Source of the DNA: Bradyrhizobium stylosanthis
GTDB taxonomy: Bacteria; Pseudomonadota; Alphaproteobacteria; Rhizobiales; Xanthobacteraceae
NCBI RefSeq assembly: GCF_001641335.1
Contig: NZ_LVEM01000001.1
Span: 1,927,223 to 1,991,222, forward strand
DNA length: 64,000 nucleotides
Direction: 5' to 3'
In this document: one piece after another, positions 25,049 to 33,932 of the stretch
How the letters are laid out: the number at the start of each line of letters is the position of its first letter
Position numbering within the stretch: the first letter of the stretch is position 1
The notes under the pieces: model-generated
What the model saw: the letters and a program-made list of their open reading frames with translations, nothing else
Databases searched by the model: none
Told to the model about the DNA's origin: nothing
Made by a program: the position numbers and the translations under genes

Positions 25049-26218
25049 TCATTCGCCGGCACCGTCAGCACGAGCCAGCGACGAGATGAGCGCATCGAGG
25101 GAGAAATCATAGCGGCCGCAGCGCCCCGCTTTGGCCCTGAACCGCGTGAAGTCGATCCGGTCGAAGCGGCGCGTCTTGATGAGGTCGCCCACCGACGCGA
25201 GGTTGTCGCGCGTGATCGCGGACGTCCTGGCCTCGACGCGGGGCGAGGCATCGGCGAAATCGCAGCCGTCGGCGTAGTCGCGAAGCAGGACGATGGACCA
25301 GCCGCCTAGCAGGAAGTGCCCGCCATCGCTCAGCAGCAGGCGGCCGGCCTTGATCTCGCGCAGCGCATCTTCCGACCAGTTCAGCCCGACCACCTCGATG
25401 TTGCGGCCCGGCACGAGGCCGGCCGCGGTGATCGCGCGCAGCGCACCGAGCGCCATCGGATCGTTTCCGGCCCAGACACCTGCGGGGCGGATCTCCTTGC
25501 GGGCAGCCCAGCTCAGATAATTCGCGGTGACCTGCTCGGCCTCGGACTGCGTCCAGTTGGCGTACAGCATCCGGTCCACCACGACGTCGGGCGCGGCGTC
25601 GACCGCAAGCTTGAGGCCGGCATTGCGCGCGATCGAAGCCGGCGTGATCTCGTCGCCGCCGATGCCGAGAATGTGGATCTTGCCGTCCGGGCTCTGCCAT
25701 TTCTCGGCGCGCGCCGTGGCGATCAGGGCGTTCGCCATCCGCGCGCCCGCGGTCTGAAGATCGGTCGTGATGTCGCCGAGCCAGGTCGCGAGCTTCGCGC
25801 GCGGCGGCCCGAGACGCTTCGCGTCCTCGCCGATCAGCGTGTTCGACAGCAGCAGCGTCTTCACCCCGGCGGCCTCGGCCGCCTCCAGGATCGGAACGGC
25901 GGCGGATTCCTCGTTCGAGAGGATGAGGAAGTCGGGCTTGTCGGCGCGTGCCACCACGCCGTACCCGAGCTCCTGCATGATGCGGTAGTTGCGCTCGCTG
26001 GTCAGCACCTCGACATGCGCATCGAGCTTGCGGCCGGCGGCCTGCATGGTCTGCGCGACCATGTCCCAGTAGACCTCGCCGGTCTTGCCGGGGCTGACGA
26101 AGACGATGTTGAGGGCTTTGGCGTCGGCCGCGACGATATGGCCGGGCGGCGCCAGGACGGCGCAAGCCATGCCCGCGGCGAGCCAAATCCGCAAAAATAT
26201 CGTCATTAATCGCGCCAT
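25049..26218 (-). CDS. Periplasmic sugar-binding-like protein paired with the GGDEF-EAL gene
   Basis: Exported protein of 389 aa. A signal peptide (LRIWLAAGMACAVLAPPGHIVAA) precedes a type I periplasmic binding fold of the LacI/ribose-binding kind: NIVFVSPGKTGEVYWDMVAQTM, LILSNEESAAVPILEAAEAAGVKTLLLSN, and AGVWAGNDPMALGALRAITAAGLVPG. It contains no permease or ATPase partner nearby. Instead the GGDEF-EAL gene starts at its stop codon. This suggests the protein is a ligand receptor for cyclic di-GMP signalling rather than a transport component (inference). It may still serve a distant transporter. Confidence 0.85.
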   Translation of the reverse strand: MARLMTIFLRIWLAAGMACAVLAPPGHIVAADAKALNIVFVSPGKTGEVYWDMVAQTMQAAGRKLDAHVEVLTSERNYRIMQELGYGVVARADKPDFLILSNEESAAVPILEAAEAAGVKTLLLSNTLIGEDAKRLGPPRAKLATWLGDITTDLQTAGARMANALIATARAEKWQSPDGKIHILGIGGDEITPASIARNAGLKLAVDAAPDVVVDRMLYANWTQSEAEQVTANYLSWAARKEIRPAGVWAGNDPMALGALRAITAAGLVPGRNIEVVGLNWSEDALREIKAGRLLLSDGGHFLLGGWSIVLLRDYADGCDFADASPRVEARTSAITRDNLASVGDLIKTRRFDRIDFTRFRAKAGRCGRYDFSLDALISSLARADGAGE

Positions 26219-26408
26219 CCCGTATCGGTTCCGAAACTGGACCCGTGTCCGCTAACATTTGGCAAAGTCCGGCGGGGCACTGCGACCTAGAGCTAACAAA
26301 GGGTGTATCGGCTGCGATGAATTGGGGGCGGCGCCGGGCCGAGGGGCCTCGGGGCGCGCCATTCCATGCTATCAGCGAAGCCCTGAAACCCCCGACTCAA
26401 CCGTCCCC

Positions 26409-27854
26409 ATGGCCAAGAACACGCTTTCCTTCGTCTGCCAGAACTGCGGCGCGGCCTATAACCGCTGGCAGGGCAAGTGCGAGTCCTGCGGCGAGTGGAA
26501 CACGCTCGCCGAAGAAGACACCAGCGGCAGCGTGCCGGTCTCGATCCGCTCCAAGCGCAAGGGGCGGACCTTCGCGCTGGAGAGCCTCGCCGGAAAGAGC
26601 CCGGATGCGCCACGGCTGTCGTCGGGCATGACCGAGCTCGACCGCGTCACCGGCGGCGGCTTCGTGCGCGGCTCGGTGCTGCTGGTCGGCGGCGATCCCG
26701 GCATCGGCAAGTCGACGCTGCTGACGCAGGCCACCAGCATGATGGCACGCGCCGGCCACCGCATCGTCTACATCTCCGGCGAAGAGGCGGTTGCGCAGGT
26801 GCGGCTGCGCGCCGAGCGGCTCGGCCTGTCGGATGCGCCGGTGCAGCTTGCCGCCGAGACCTCGGTCGAGGACATCGTCTCGACGCTGTCGGAGGGCGCG
26901 GTGCCGCGCCTGATGGTGATCGACTCGATTCAGACCATGTGGACCGACACGGTGGAATCCGCGCCCGGCACGGTGACGCAGGTGCGCGCCTCGGCGCAGG
27001 CGCTCATTCGTTTTGCCAAGAAGACCGGCGCGGCGATCATCCTGGTCGGTCATGTCACCAAGGACGGCCAGATCGCCGGTCCCCGCGTGGTCGAGCACAT
27101 GGTCGACGCCGTGCTGTCGTTCGAGGGTGAAGGCTCGCAGCAATTCCGCATCCTGCGCGCGGTGAAGAACCGCTTCGGCCCGACCGACGAGATCGGCGTG
27201 TTCGAGATGACGGGCCTGGGCCTGCGCGAAGTCACCAATCCGTCCGAGCTGTTCCTGTCCGAGCGCGACCTCGGCACGCCCGGCACCGCAGTCTTTGCGG
27301 GCATCGAGGGCACGCGGCCCGTCCTGGTCGAATTGCAGGCTCTGGTGGCCCCGACCTCGCTCGGCACCCCGCGCCGCGCCGTGGTGGGCTGGGATCAGAG
27401 CCGGCTCTCGATGGTGCTGGCGGTGCTGGAGGCCCATTGCGGGGTCAAGCTGTCCGGCCACGACGTCTATCTGAACGTCGCCGGCGGCCTGCGCATCCAC
27501 GAGCCGGCCGCCGACATGGCCGCCGCGGCCGCGCTGGTGTCGTCCCTGGTTAATGCACAGTTACCCACCGATGCGGTCTATTTCGGCGAGATTTCGCTGT
27601 CCGGCGTGATCCGCCCGGTGGCGCAGACCCCGGCCCGGCTCAAGGAAGCGGTCAAGCTCGGCTTCAAGCGCGCCGTGCTGCCCGAATCGGCCCGGGGCGA
27701 TGCCGGCGGTGACGCCGGGCTGTCCCTGAACGCGGTCAACAGCCTGACGACATTGGTGGCCGAAATCGCCGCCAAGGGCTCCCGCCGCGGCGAATCCAGC
27801 GCGCCGGCGGAGAAAAATGCCACACCGGCAAGATTCCGCCGTGGAGAGGGTTAG
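26409..27854 (+). CDS. radA: DNA repair protein RadA
   Basis: Recombination branch-migration ATPase of 481 aa. The N-terminal zinc finger has cysteines 10, 13, 24 and 27 (CQNC, CESC). A RecA-like domain has Walker A GGDPGIGKST and the RadA-specific KNRFG motif. A Lon protease-like C-terminal domain follows (HDVYLNVAGGLRIHEPAAD). The ATG at 26409 precedes the zinc finger directly; upstream frame extensions are not coding. In relatives radA often follows alr; here 13 kb of other genes separate the two. cvpA and purF follow on the same strand. Confidence 0.96.
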   Translation: MAKNTLSFVCQNCGAAYNRWQGKCESCGEWNTLAEEDTSGSVPVSIRSKRKGRTFALESLAGKSPDAPRLSSGMTELDRVTGGGFVRGSVLLVGGDPGIGKSTLLTQATSMMARAGHRIVYISGEEAVAQVRLRAERLGLSDAPVQLAAETSVEDIVSTLSEGAVPRLMVIDSIQTMWTDTVESAPGTVTQVRASAQALIRFAKKTGAAIILVGHVTKDGQIAGPRVVEHMVDAVLSFEGEGSQQFRILRAVKNRFGPTDEIGVFEMTGLGLREVTNPSELFLSERDLGTPGTAVFAGIEGTRPVLVELQALVAPTSLGTPRRAVVGWDQSRLSMVLAVLEAHCGVKLSGHDVYLNVAGGLRIHEPAADMAAAAALVSSLVNAQLPTDAVYFGEISLSGVIRPVAQTPARLKEAVKLGFKRAVLPESARGDAGGDAGLSLNAVNSLTTLVAEIAAKGSRRGESSAPAEKNATPARFRRGEG

Positions 27855-28020
27855 CTGGAGGTGACGTTTCCGGCCCCTACCGCTATACAGCCGTCACAAA
27901 AGCAGCATGGGATTGCGTGGTTGCGGCCTTGCCGGGAACGCCGTCTGCCCCTCTTTTAGGGCGGCGGCCAAACACCGATTCGCTGAGCACCTTTGAAGTA
28001 CGAGCGGACCAGACCAGCCG

Positions 28021-28650
28021 ATGCCAGTAACACTCCTCGACCTGATCCTGCTCGGTGTGATGCTGATCTCGGGCCTGCTCGCGATGGTTCGCGGCTTCAT
28101 GCGCGAGATCCTGTCGATCGCGGCCTGGGGCGCCGCCGCGATCGTGACGCTGTACTCGTTCTCGAAGCTGCTGCCGACCGCAAAGACCTATTTCAACAAC
28201 GACACCGTGGCGAGCGTGGTCGTGGTCGCCGGCGTGTTCGTCGGCACCCTCGTCGTGGTCTCCGTGATCACGGTCCGGATCTCCGACATGATCCTGGATT
28301 CGCGGATCGGCGCGCTGGACCGCACCCTCGGCTTCCTGTTCGGCCTCGCTCGCGGGCTTTTGATCGTCGTGGTCGCCTTCCTGTTCTTCACCTGGCTGGT
28401 GCCGGACAAGCAGCGCCCGGACTGGGTCACGGGGGCCAAGTCCCGCGTGGTGCTCCAGGGAACCGGGGATTGGCTGATGGCCCTCTTGCCTGACGACCCC
28501 GAGAACACCATCTTGAAGAGATTCAAGAAAAACAAACCAGATGATGACCAAGCTGATTCCGAGCAGCAGCCTTCGGGCAGTGGCGACGGATACAGTAAAC
28601 CGGCTCGTGACAGTTTGAAGAAACTGATCGAGAAACCCGCGGCACGTTGA
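28021..28650 (+). CDS. cvpA: CvpA family membrane protein
   Basis: Inner-membrane protein of 209 aa of the CvpA (colicin V production) family. Four hydrophobic helices lie in the first 130 residues (LDLILLGVMLISGLLAMVRGFMREILSIAAW is the typical start). The C-terminal 70 residues are polar. It sits 45 nt upstream of purF, the classic cvpA-purF pairing. The molecular function is unsettled; roles in envelope homeostasis have been reported for the family. The 166-nt gap after radA holds nothing else I can name. Confidence 0.9.
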   Translation: MPVTLLDLILLGVMLISGLLAMVRGFMREILSIAAWGAAAIVTLYSFSKLLPTAKTYFNNDTVASVVVVAGVFVGTLVVVSVITVRISDMILDSRIGALDRTLGFLFGLARGLLIVVVAFLFFTWLVPDKQRPDWVTGAKSRVVLQGTGDWLMALLPDDPENTILKRFKKNKPDDDQADSEQQPSGSGDGYSKPARDSLKKLIEKPAAR

Positions 28651-28695
28651 CTTGGGCTCTAAAGGACTTGAGCCCTAAAGAGAGGCGCGAACGAG

Positions 28696-30219
28696 ATGCG
28701 AAACCCTGACCAGGACGCTGAACTTGATCTCGACGCCAGGGCCGGTTCGGGCCCGTCCGCGCTAGAGCTTCAGGACGACCTGGAAGGGGACACGCTACGC
28801 GAGGAATGCGGCGTGTTCGGCATCTACGGTCACCCCGATGCTGCCGCCATCACCGCACTCGGTCTCCACGCCCTTCAGCATCGCGGCCAGGAGGCCGCCG
28901 GCATCGTCTCCTACGACGGCAGCCGCTTTCACTCGGAACGCCGCCTCGGTCTCGTCGGCGACACCTTCTCCCGCCGCGAGGTGATCGACCGCCTGCCCGG
29001 CAACATGGCCGTAGGCCATGTCCGCTACTCCACCACCGGCGCCACCATCCTGCGCAACGTGCAGCCGCTGTTTGCCGAGCTCAATGCCGGCGGCCTCGCG
29101 GTCGCCCATAACGGCAACCTCACCAATGGCCTGACGCTGCGCCGCGAGCTCGTGAAGCACGGCGCGATGATGCAGTCGACCACCGACACCGAGGTGATCC
29201 TGCACCTGGTCGCGCGCTCCAAGCGCGCCCGTTTCATCGAGCGCTATATCGACGCGCTGCGCGAGATCGAGGGCGCCTATGCGCTGGTCTCGCTGACCAA
29301 CAAGAAGCTGGTCGGCGCGCGCGATCCGCGCGGCATCCGCCCGCTCGTGCTCGGCGAGCTCGACGGCTGCCCGATCCTGACCTCGGAGACCTGCGCGCTC
29401 GACATCATCGGCGCGCGCTTCGTGCGCGACATCGAGCCCGGCGAAGTCATCGTGTTCGACGAGAACGGCCAGGACATCCACAAGCCGTTCCCGCCGATGG
29501 CGCCGCGCCCCTGCATCTTCGAATACATCTACTTCTCCCGGCCGGATTCCATCGTCCATGGCCGCTCGGTCTACGAGGTGCGCAAGGCCTTCGGCGCGCA
29601 GCTCGCGCGCGAGAGCCACGTGCCGATCGACGTGGTGGTGCCGGTGCCGGATTCCGGCGTGCCCGCCGCGGTCGGCTACAGCCAGTATTCCGGCGTGCCG
29701 TTCGAGCTCGGCATCATCCGCAACCATTATGTCGGCCGCACCTTCATCCAGCCGACGCAGGCGATCCGCGAATCCGGCGTGCGCATGAAGCACTCGGCCA
29801 ACCGCGCCGCGATCGAAGGCAAGCGCATCATCCTGATCGACGACTCGCTGGTGCGCGGCACCACCTCGAAGAAGATCGTGCGCATGATGCGCGATGCCGG
29901 CGCCAAGGAAGTCCACTTCCGCCTCGCCTCGCCCCCGATCCTCTATCCCGATTATTACGGCATCGACCTGCCGGATCGCGGCGGCCTGCTGGCCGCGACA
30001 CATTCGCTGGAAGAGATGCGCGAGATCATCGGCGCCGACTCGCTCGCCTTCCTGTCGATCGACGGCATGTACCGCGCCATGGGCGAGCCCGGCCGCGACC
30101 CCGCCAATCCCAAGTTCTCGGACCACTGCTTCACCGGGGCCTATCCGACCCACCTCACCGACCAGACCCAGACCGAGCAGCAGCCGCGGCAGCTGTCGCT
30201 GCTGGCGGAGGCGAGCTGA
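28696..30219 (+). CDS. purF: Amidophosphoribosyltransferase
   Basis: First committed enzyme of purine synthesis, 507 aa; it makes phosphoribosylamine from PRPP and glutamine. A 37-residue N-terminal extension precedes EECGVFGIYG, where Cys38 would be the glutaminase nucleophile exposed after propeptide removal, as in the Bacillus-type enzyme. The PRPP-binding loop IILIDDSLVRGTTS lies in the C-terminal phosphoribosyltransferase domain. An Fe-S cluster of the Bacillus type is plausible: a cysteine lies in the DHCFTG region near the end. It follows cvpA directly. Confidence 0.96.
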   Translation: MRNPDQDAELDLDARAGSGPSALELQDDLEGDTLREECGVFGIYGHPDAAAITALGLHALQHRGQEAAGIVSYDGSRFHSERRLGLVGDTFSRREVIDRLPGNMAVGHVRYSTTGATILRNVQPLFAELNAGGLAVAHNGNLTNGLTLRRELVKHGAMMQSTTDTEVILHLVARSKRARFIERYIDALREIEGAYALVSLTNKKLVGARDPRGIRPLVLGELDGCPILTSETCALDIIGARFVRDIEPGEVIVFDENGQDIHKPFPPMAPRPCIFEYIYFSRPDSIVHGRSVYEVRKAFGAQLARESHVPIDVVVPVPDSGVPAAVGYSQYSGVPFELGIIRNHYVGRTFIQPTQAIRESGVRMKHSANRAAIEGKRIILIDDSLVRGTTSKKIVRMMRDAGAKEVHFRLASPPILYPDYYGIDLPDRGGLLAATHSLEEMREIIGADSLAFLSIDGMYRAMGEPGRDPANPKFSDHCFTGAYPTHLTDQTQTEQQPRQLSLLAEAS

Positions 30220-30266
30220 CGAGGGATCGTCCCCGCCGGCCCGTCCCAGTCAGAGGCTGCCTTTTT

Positions 30267-30353
30267 CGTCATGGCCGGGCTTGTCCCGGCCATCCACGTC
30301 TGTAATACCCGCCACAAAGAACGTGGATGCCCGGGGCAAGCCCGGGCATGACG
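30267..30353. repeat. 87-bp inverted repeat downstream of purF
   Basis: Left arm CGTCATGGCCGGGCTTGTCC... and right arm ...AAGCCCGGGCATGACG are imperfect complements over about 34 nt each. Each arm is itself a short palindrome around CCGGGCTTG. The same CCCGGGCTTG core reappears at 33790-33812, so this is a dispersed element. It lies between purF and the SDR gene and can act as terminator. Confidence 0.75.
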
Positions 30354-30366
30354 GAAGTATTCGACG

Positions 30367-31107
30367 ATGACAAAACCCCTCACCTCCCGCATCGCTCTCG
30401 TCACCGGCGCCTCGCGCGGCATCGGCTACGCCACCGCCATCGCGCTGGCGAAGGCCGGCGCACATATCGTTGCGACCGCGCGCACGCAGGGCGGGCTCGA
30501 GGAGCTCGACGACGAGATCCGCAAAGTCGGCGGCAGCGCTACCCTGGTGCCGCTCAACCTCACCGATTCCGACGGCATCGCGCGGCTGGGCGCCGGCCTG
30601 CACGAACGTTACGGCAAGCTCGACATCCTCGTGGGCAATGCCGGCGTGCTCGGCCCCTCCTCGCCGATCGGTCATATCGAGCTGAAGGCCTTCAACGACG
30701 TGATGGCCGTGAACGTCTCCGCGAACTTCCAGCTGATCCGCTGCATGGAGCCGCTGTTGAAGCAGTCCGACGCGGGCCGCGCCGTGTTCGTCACCTCGGG
30801 CGCCGCCAACAAGGCGACCGCCTATGTCAGCCCCTACGCTGCGTCCAAGGCCGCGCTGGAAACGCTGGCGCGCGCCTGGGCGCAGGAGACCGCGAACACG
30901 CCGTTGCGCGTCAATCTGTTCAACCCGGGCCCGATCCGCACCCGCATGCGCGCGACGCTGATGCCGGGCGAGGATCCAGCGACGCTCGACACGCCCGAGC
31001 AGGTCGCCGAGTTCATCGTGCCGCTCTGCGCGCCCGACTGGACCGAGACCGGCAAGTTCTACGACTACAAGACCCGCAGCCTGATGAGCTTCCGCTCGCC
31101 AGCGTAA
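30367..31107 (+). CDS. Short-chain dehydrogenase/reductase
   Basis: SDR-family oxidoreductase of 246 aa. The NAD(P)-binding motif TGASRGIG is at 13-20, NAG near residue 94, and the catalytic Ser and YxxxK (YAASK at about 157-161) are intact. A gene of this kind follows purF in many Rhizobiales, so it belongs to the conserved block. The substrate is unknown. The ATG has a weak ribosome binding site (GGAAG). Confidence 0.9.
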   Translation: MTKPLTSRIALVTGASRGIGYATAIALAKAGAHIVATARTQGGLEELDDEIRKVGGSATLVPLNLTDSDGIARLGAGLHERYGKLDILVGNAGVLGPSSPIGHIELKAFNDVMAVNVSANFQLIRCMEPLLKQSDAGRAVFVTSGAANKATAYVSPYAASKAALETLARAWAQETANTPLRVNLFNPGPIRTRMRATLMPGEDPATLDTPEQVAEFIVPLCAPDWTETGKFYDYKTRSLMSFRSPA

Positions 31108-31213
31108 CTGCCTTGTCTGATTGCCTTGCCTGATTGACTCGGGTGCCTCCCCGCGATTGACTGCCGCTGCTCAAGCGGCAGCAAGCCGCAAGCCAACAAA
31201 ATGGGAGGTTGCC

Positions 31214-32362
31214 ATGGCGCCATGGCCTGATCGCGCAGGGTTTTCGCGTGCACTCGCAAACGTCTCTCACGTCTTCTCCATCCTGATCGCGGCCACCGCA
31301 TTCGCGCTTCCGGGCGCAGCGAGCGCCGGCGACGTCCCGACTTTCGCAGTCGATTCCTCCTGGCCAAAGCAACTGCCGAACAACTGGATCCTCGGCCAGG
31401 TCGGCGGCATCACCGTCGACTGGCAGGGCCATATCTGGGTGATCCATCGCCCCCGTTCGCTCACCGACGACGAGAAGGGTGCGAGCCTCACCCCGCCGCG
31501 CTCGAAATGCTGCGTGTCGGCCCCGCCCGTGCTCGAATTCGACAGCGACGGCAATTTGCTGCGCTCATGGGGTGGTCCCGGCGAAGGCTATGAATGGGTC
31601 GGCCGCGAGCACGGCATCGAGGTCGACGAGCGCGGCTTCGTCTGGGTCGGCGGCAATGCCGACAACGACAACGCGATCCTGAAGTTCACGCTCGACGGCA
31701 AGTTCGTCGCCCAGATCGGCAAGATCGCGCCGAGCCTCGGCAGCAACGACACGACGCAGCTCGGCAAGCCCGCGGAGACCGCACTCGACAAGGCGGCGAA
31801 CGAAATCTACGTCGCCGACGGCTATGGCAACCGCCGCGTCATCGTGTTCGATGCGACGACGCTCGCCTACAAGCGGCACTGGGGCGCCTATGGCAACAAG
31901 CCCAACGACGACAAGCAAGGTCCCTACGATCCCAAGGCGCCGGTGTCGCAGCAATTCGGCAACCCGGTCCACTGCGTGAAGCTCGCCAATGACGGTCTCG
32001 TCTATGTCTGCGACCGCATCAACAACCGCATCCAGGTGTTCAAGAAGGACGGCAGCTTCGTGAAGGAGTTCTTCTTCGAGAAGAACACGCTCGGCAACGG
32101 TGCGGTGTGGGACATCGCGATCTGGCCCGATCCGAAGCAGACGTACCTGCTCAGCGCCGACGGCGAGAACAACGAGATCAGGGTCATCAAGCGCGACGAC
32201 GGCAGCGTGGTCGGCAGCTTCGGGCACAACGGCCGCAACGCCGGGCAGTTCCACTGGGTGCACGCCATGGCGATCGACGCCAAGGGTAACGTCTATACCG
32301 CCGAGGTCGATACCGGAAAGCGCATCCAGAAATTCAAGCTGACGTCGGACGCGCTCAAATAG
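31214..32362 (+). CDS. Secreted NHL-repeat beta-propeller protein
   Basis: Exported protein of 382 aa. The signal peptide ends at about residue 36 (GAASA). The mature part consists of repeated blades of NHL type, recognised by motifs such as GITVDWQGHIWVI, GIEVDERGFVWVGG, NEIYVADGYGNRRVIVFD, GLVYVCDRINNRIQVF and AIDAKGNVYTAEVDTGKRIQKF. Proteins like this are often peptidyl-glycine lyase-like or scaffold proteins, but no catalytic residues can be assigned. GGGAGG precedes the ATG at 31214, chosen over an earlier in-frame start at 31121. A hairpin terminator follows. Confidence 0.85.
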   Translation: MAPWPDRAGFSRALANVSHVFSILIAATAFALPGAASAGDVPTFAVDSSWPKQLPNNWILGQVGGITVDWQGHIWVIHRPRSLTDDEKGASLTPPRSKCCVSAPPVLEFDSDGNLLRSWGGPGEGYEWVGREHGIEVDERGFVWVGGNADNDNAILKFTLDGKFVAQIGKIAPSLGSNDTTQLGKPAETALDKAANEIYVADGYGNRRVIVFDATTLAYKRHWGAYGNKPNDDKQGPYDPKAPVSQQFGNPVHCVKLANDGLVYVCDRINNRIQVFKKDGSFVKEFFFEKNTLGNGAVWDIAIWPDPKQTYLLSADGENNEIRVIKRDDGSVVGSFGHNGRNAGQFHWVHAMAIDAKGNVYTAEVDTGKRIQKFKLTSDALK

Positions 32363-32395
32363 CGTCTCAACGCATTTTGCCCAAAAGTTAACCGA

Positions 32396-32430
32396 CGGAT
32401 GACGCTACGACGCAGCGTCATCCGGCTTTA
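32396..32430 (+). terminator. Terminator hairpin after the NHL-repeat gene
   Basis: CGGATGACGCT (32396-32406) and AGCGTCATCCG (32414-32424) form a perfect 11-bp stem with a 7-nt loop, followed by GCTTTA. The T tract is short, so the terminator may be partly Rho-assisted. Confidence 0.6.
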
Positions 32431-32528
32431 GGTGCATTGCCGACGGCCGTGGGACACGGTAGAGCCATCACCGGAACAAGGCTCCGCAAGAGAGCTGTCC
32501 GCATATTTGACAATGGAGGAAACCTTTT

Positions 32529-33755
32529 ATGACGACGACGTTCGCGCGCCGCTCCGCGGCCCTTCTGGCCTGTGCCGCTTTCGGTTTTGCCACATCCGCC
32601 TACGCCCAGGACAAGACCGTCACGATCGGCGTGCTCAACGACATGTCCAGCCTCTACGCCGATATCGGTGGGCCCGGCTCCGTGCTGGCGGTCAAGATGG
32701 CCGTGGAAGATTCCGGTCTGGCTGCCAAGGGCTGGAAGATCGAGGTCGTCAGCGGCGATCACCAGAACAAGCCCGACGTCGGCGTCAACATCGCCCGGCA
32801 GTGGATCGACACCCAGAAGGTGGACATGATCACCGACACGCCGAACTCCGGCGTCGCCCTGGCGGTCAGCAACGTCGCCAAGGAAAAGAACGTCGTCCTG
32901 CTCAATAATGGCGGGGCCAGCGCCGACCTTACCGGCAAGGCCTGCAACGCCAACACCATCTCCTACACCTACGACACCTACATGCTCGCCAACGGCACCG
33001 GCAAGGCGCTGACCAAGGCCGGCGGCGACACCTGGTTCTTCCTGACCGCCGACTACGCCTTCGGCGCGGCGCTCGAGCGTGACACCAGCGCGGTCGTCAC
33101 CGCGAGCGGCGGCAAGGTGCTCGGCGGCGTCAAGCATCCGCTCAACACCTCGGACTTCTCGTCGTTCCTGCTGCAGGCCCAGAACTCCAAGGCCAAGATC
33201 GTCGGTCTCGCCAACGCTGGCGGCGACACCACCAACTCGATCAAGCAGGCGGCCGAATTCGGCATCGTCGAGGGCGGCCAGAAGCTTGCAGCCCTCCTGC
33301 TCTTCATCAACGACGTTCACTCGCTCGGCCTGAAGACGGCGCATGGCCTGACCTTCACCGAGTCCTTTTACTGGGACCTGAACGACAGCACCCGCGCCTG
33401 GTCCAAGCGTTTCCAGGAAAAGATGGCCAACAAGGCGATGCCGTCGATGACGCAGGCGGGCAACTATGCCGGCGTGCTGCATTATCTGAAGGCGCTCGAG
33501 GCCCTCGGCGGCAATCCCCATGACGGCGCAAAGGTCGTCGCCAAGATGAAGGAAATCCCGACCGACGACCCGCTGTTCGGCAAGGGCCCGCTGCGCGAGG
33601 ACGGCCGCCGCATCATCCCGGCCTATCTGTTCGAGGTGAAGAAGCCCGAGGAATCGAAGGGCCCGTGGGACTATTACAAGAAGATCGCCACGATCTCGGC
33701 GGAAGACGCGGCCAAACCGCTCAAGGACAGCGATTGCCCGCTGGTGAAGAAGTAA
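32529..33755 (+). CDS. Orphan branched-chain amino acid-type binding protein
   Basis: Periplasmic binding protein of 408 aa, family Peripla_BP_6 (LivJ/LivK type). Signal peptide to about residue 26 (ATSAYAQ). The mature protein starts DKTVTIGVLNDMSSLYADI. It is closely similar throughout to the binding protein at 47124-48347, sharing blocks such as TWFFLTADYAFGAALERDT and GLANAGGDTTNSIKQAAEFG. GGAGGAAA precedes the start. No permease or ATPase lies beside it, so it probably feeds the liv transporter 12 kb away or one elsewhere. The ligand is unknown; many rhizobial members bind non-amino-acid ligands such as aromatic acids or amides. Confidence 0.9.
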   Translation: MTTTFARRSAALLACAAFGFATSAYAQDKTVTIGVLNDMSSLYADIGGPGSVLAVKMAVEDSGLAAKGWKIEVVSGDHQNKPDVGVNIARQWIDTQKVDMITDTPNSGVALAVSNVAKEKNVVLLNNGGASADLTGKACNANTISYTYDTYMLANGTGKALTKAGGDTWFFLTADYAFGAALERDTSAVVTASGGKVLGGVKHPLNTSDFSSFLLQAQNSKAKIVGLANAGGDTTNSIKQAAEFGIVEGGQKLAALLLFINDVHSLGLKTAHGLTFTESFYWDLNDSTRAWSKRFQEKMANKAMPSMTQAGNYAGVLHYLKALEALGGNPHDGAKVVAKMKEIPTDDPLFGKGPLREDGRRIIPAYLFEVKKPEESKGPWDYYKKIATISAEDAAKPLKDSDCPLVKK

Positions 33756-33789
33756 GCGCGTAGCGGCTTCACACGGCCTCAAGAGCGTG

Positions 33790-33812
33790 ATGCCCGGGCT
33801 TGGCCCGGGCAT
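33790..33812 (+). terminator. Palindromic terminator of the orphan binding protein gene
   Basis: ATGCCCGGGC and GCCCGGGCAT form a perfect 10-bp stem with a TTG loop. It is a half-length relative of the repeat at 30267-30353, sharing the CCCGGGCTTG core, here reused as a terminator 34 nt after the stop. Confidence 0.65.
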
Positions 33813-33840
33813 TTGCGTTCTGGGCTCGGGAAACAGGTGT

Positions 33841-33932
33841 CGTCGGGTGGGCAAAGCGAAGCGTGCCCCCATTTCTTCGTGTCATCGACCGATCGTGGGC
33901 TCGGCGCTAACGCGCCTTTGCCCACCCTACGA
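33841..33932. repeat. 92-bp intergenic repeat that supplies the MFS stop codon
   Basis: Left end CGTCGGGTGGGCAAAGCG and right end CGCGCCTTTGCCCACCCTACGA are imperfect complements (GGGTGGGCAAAG against CTTTGCCCACCC), with GTGCCCCC / GTGGGC inside. The TAG stop of the leftward MFS gene (33927-33929) is part of the right end. Confidence 0.65.
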
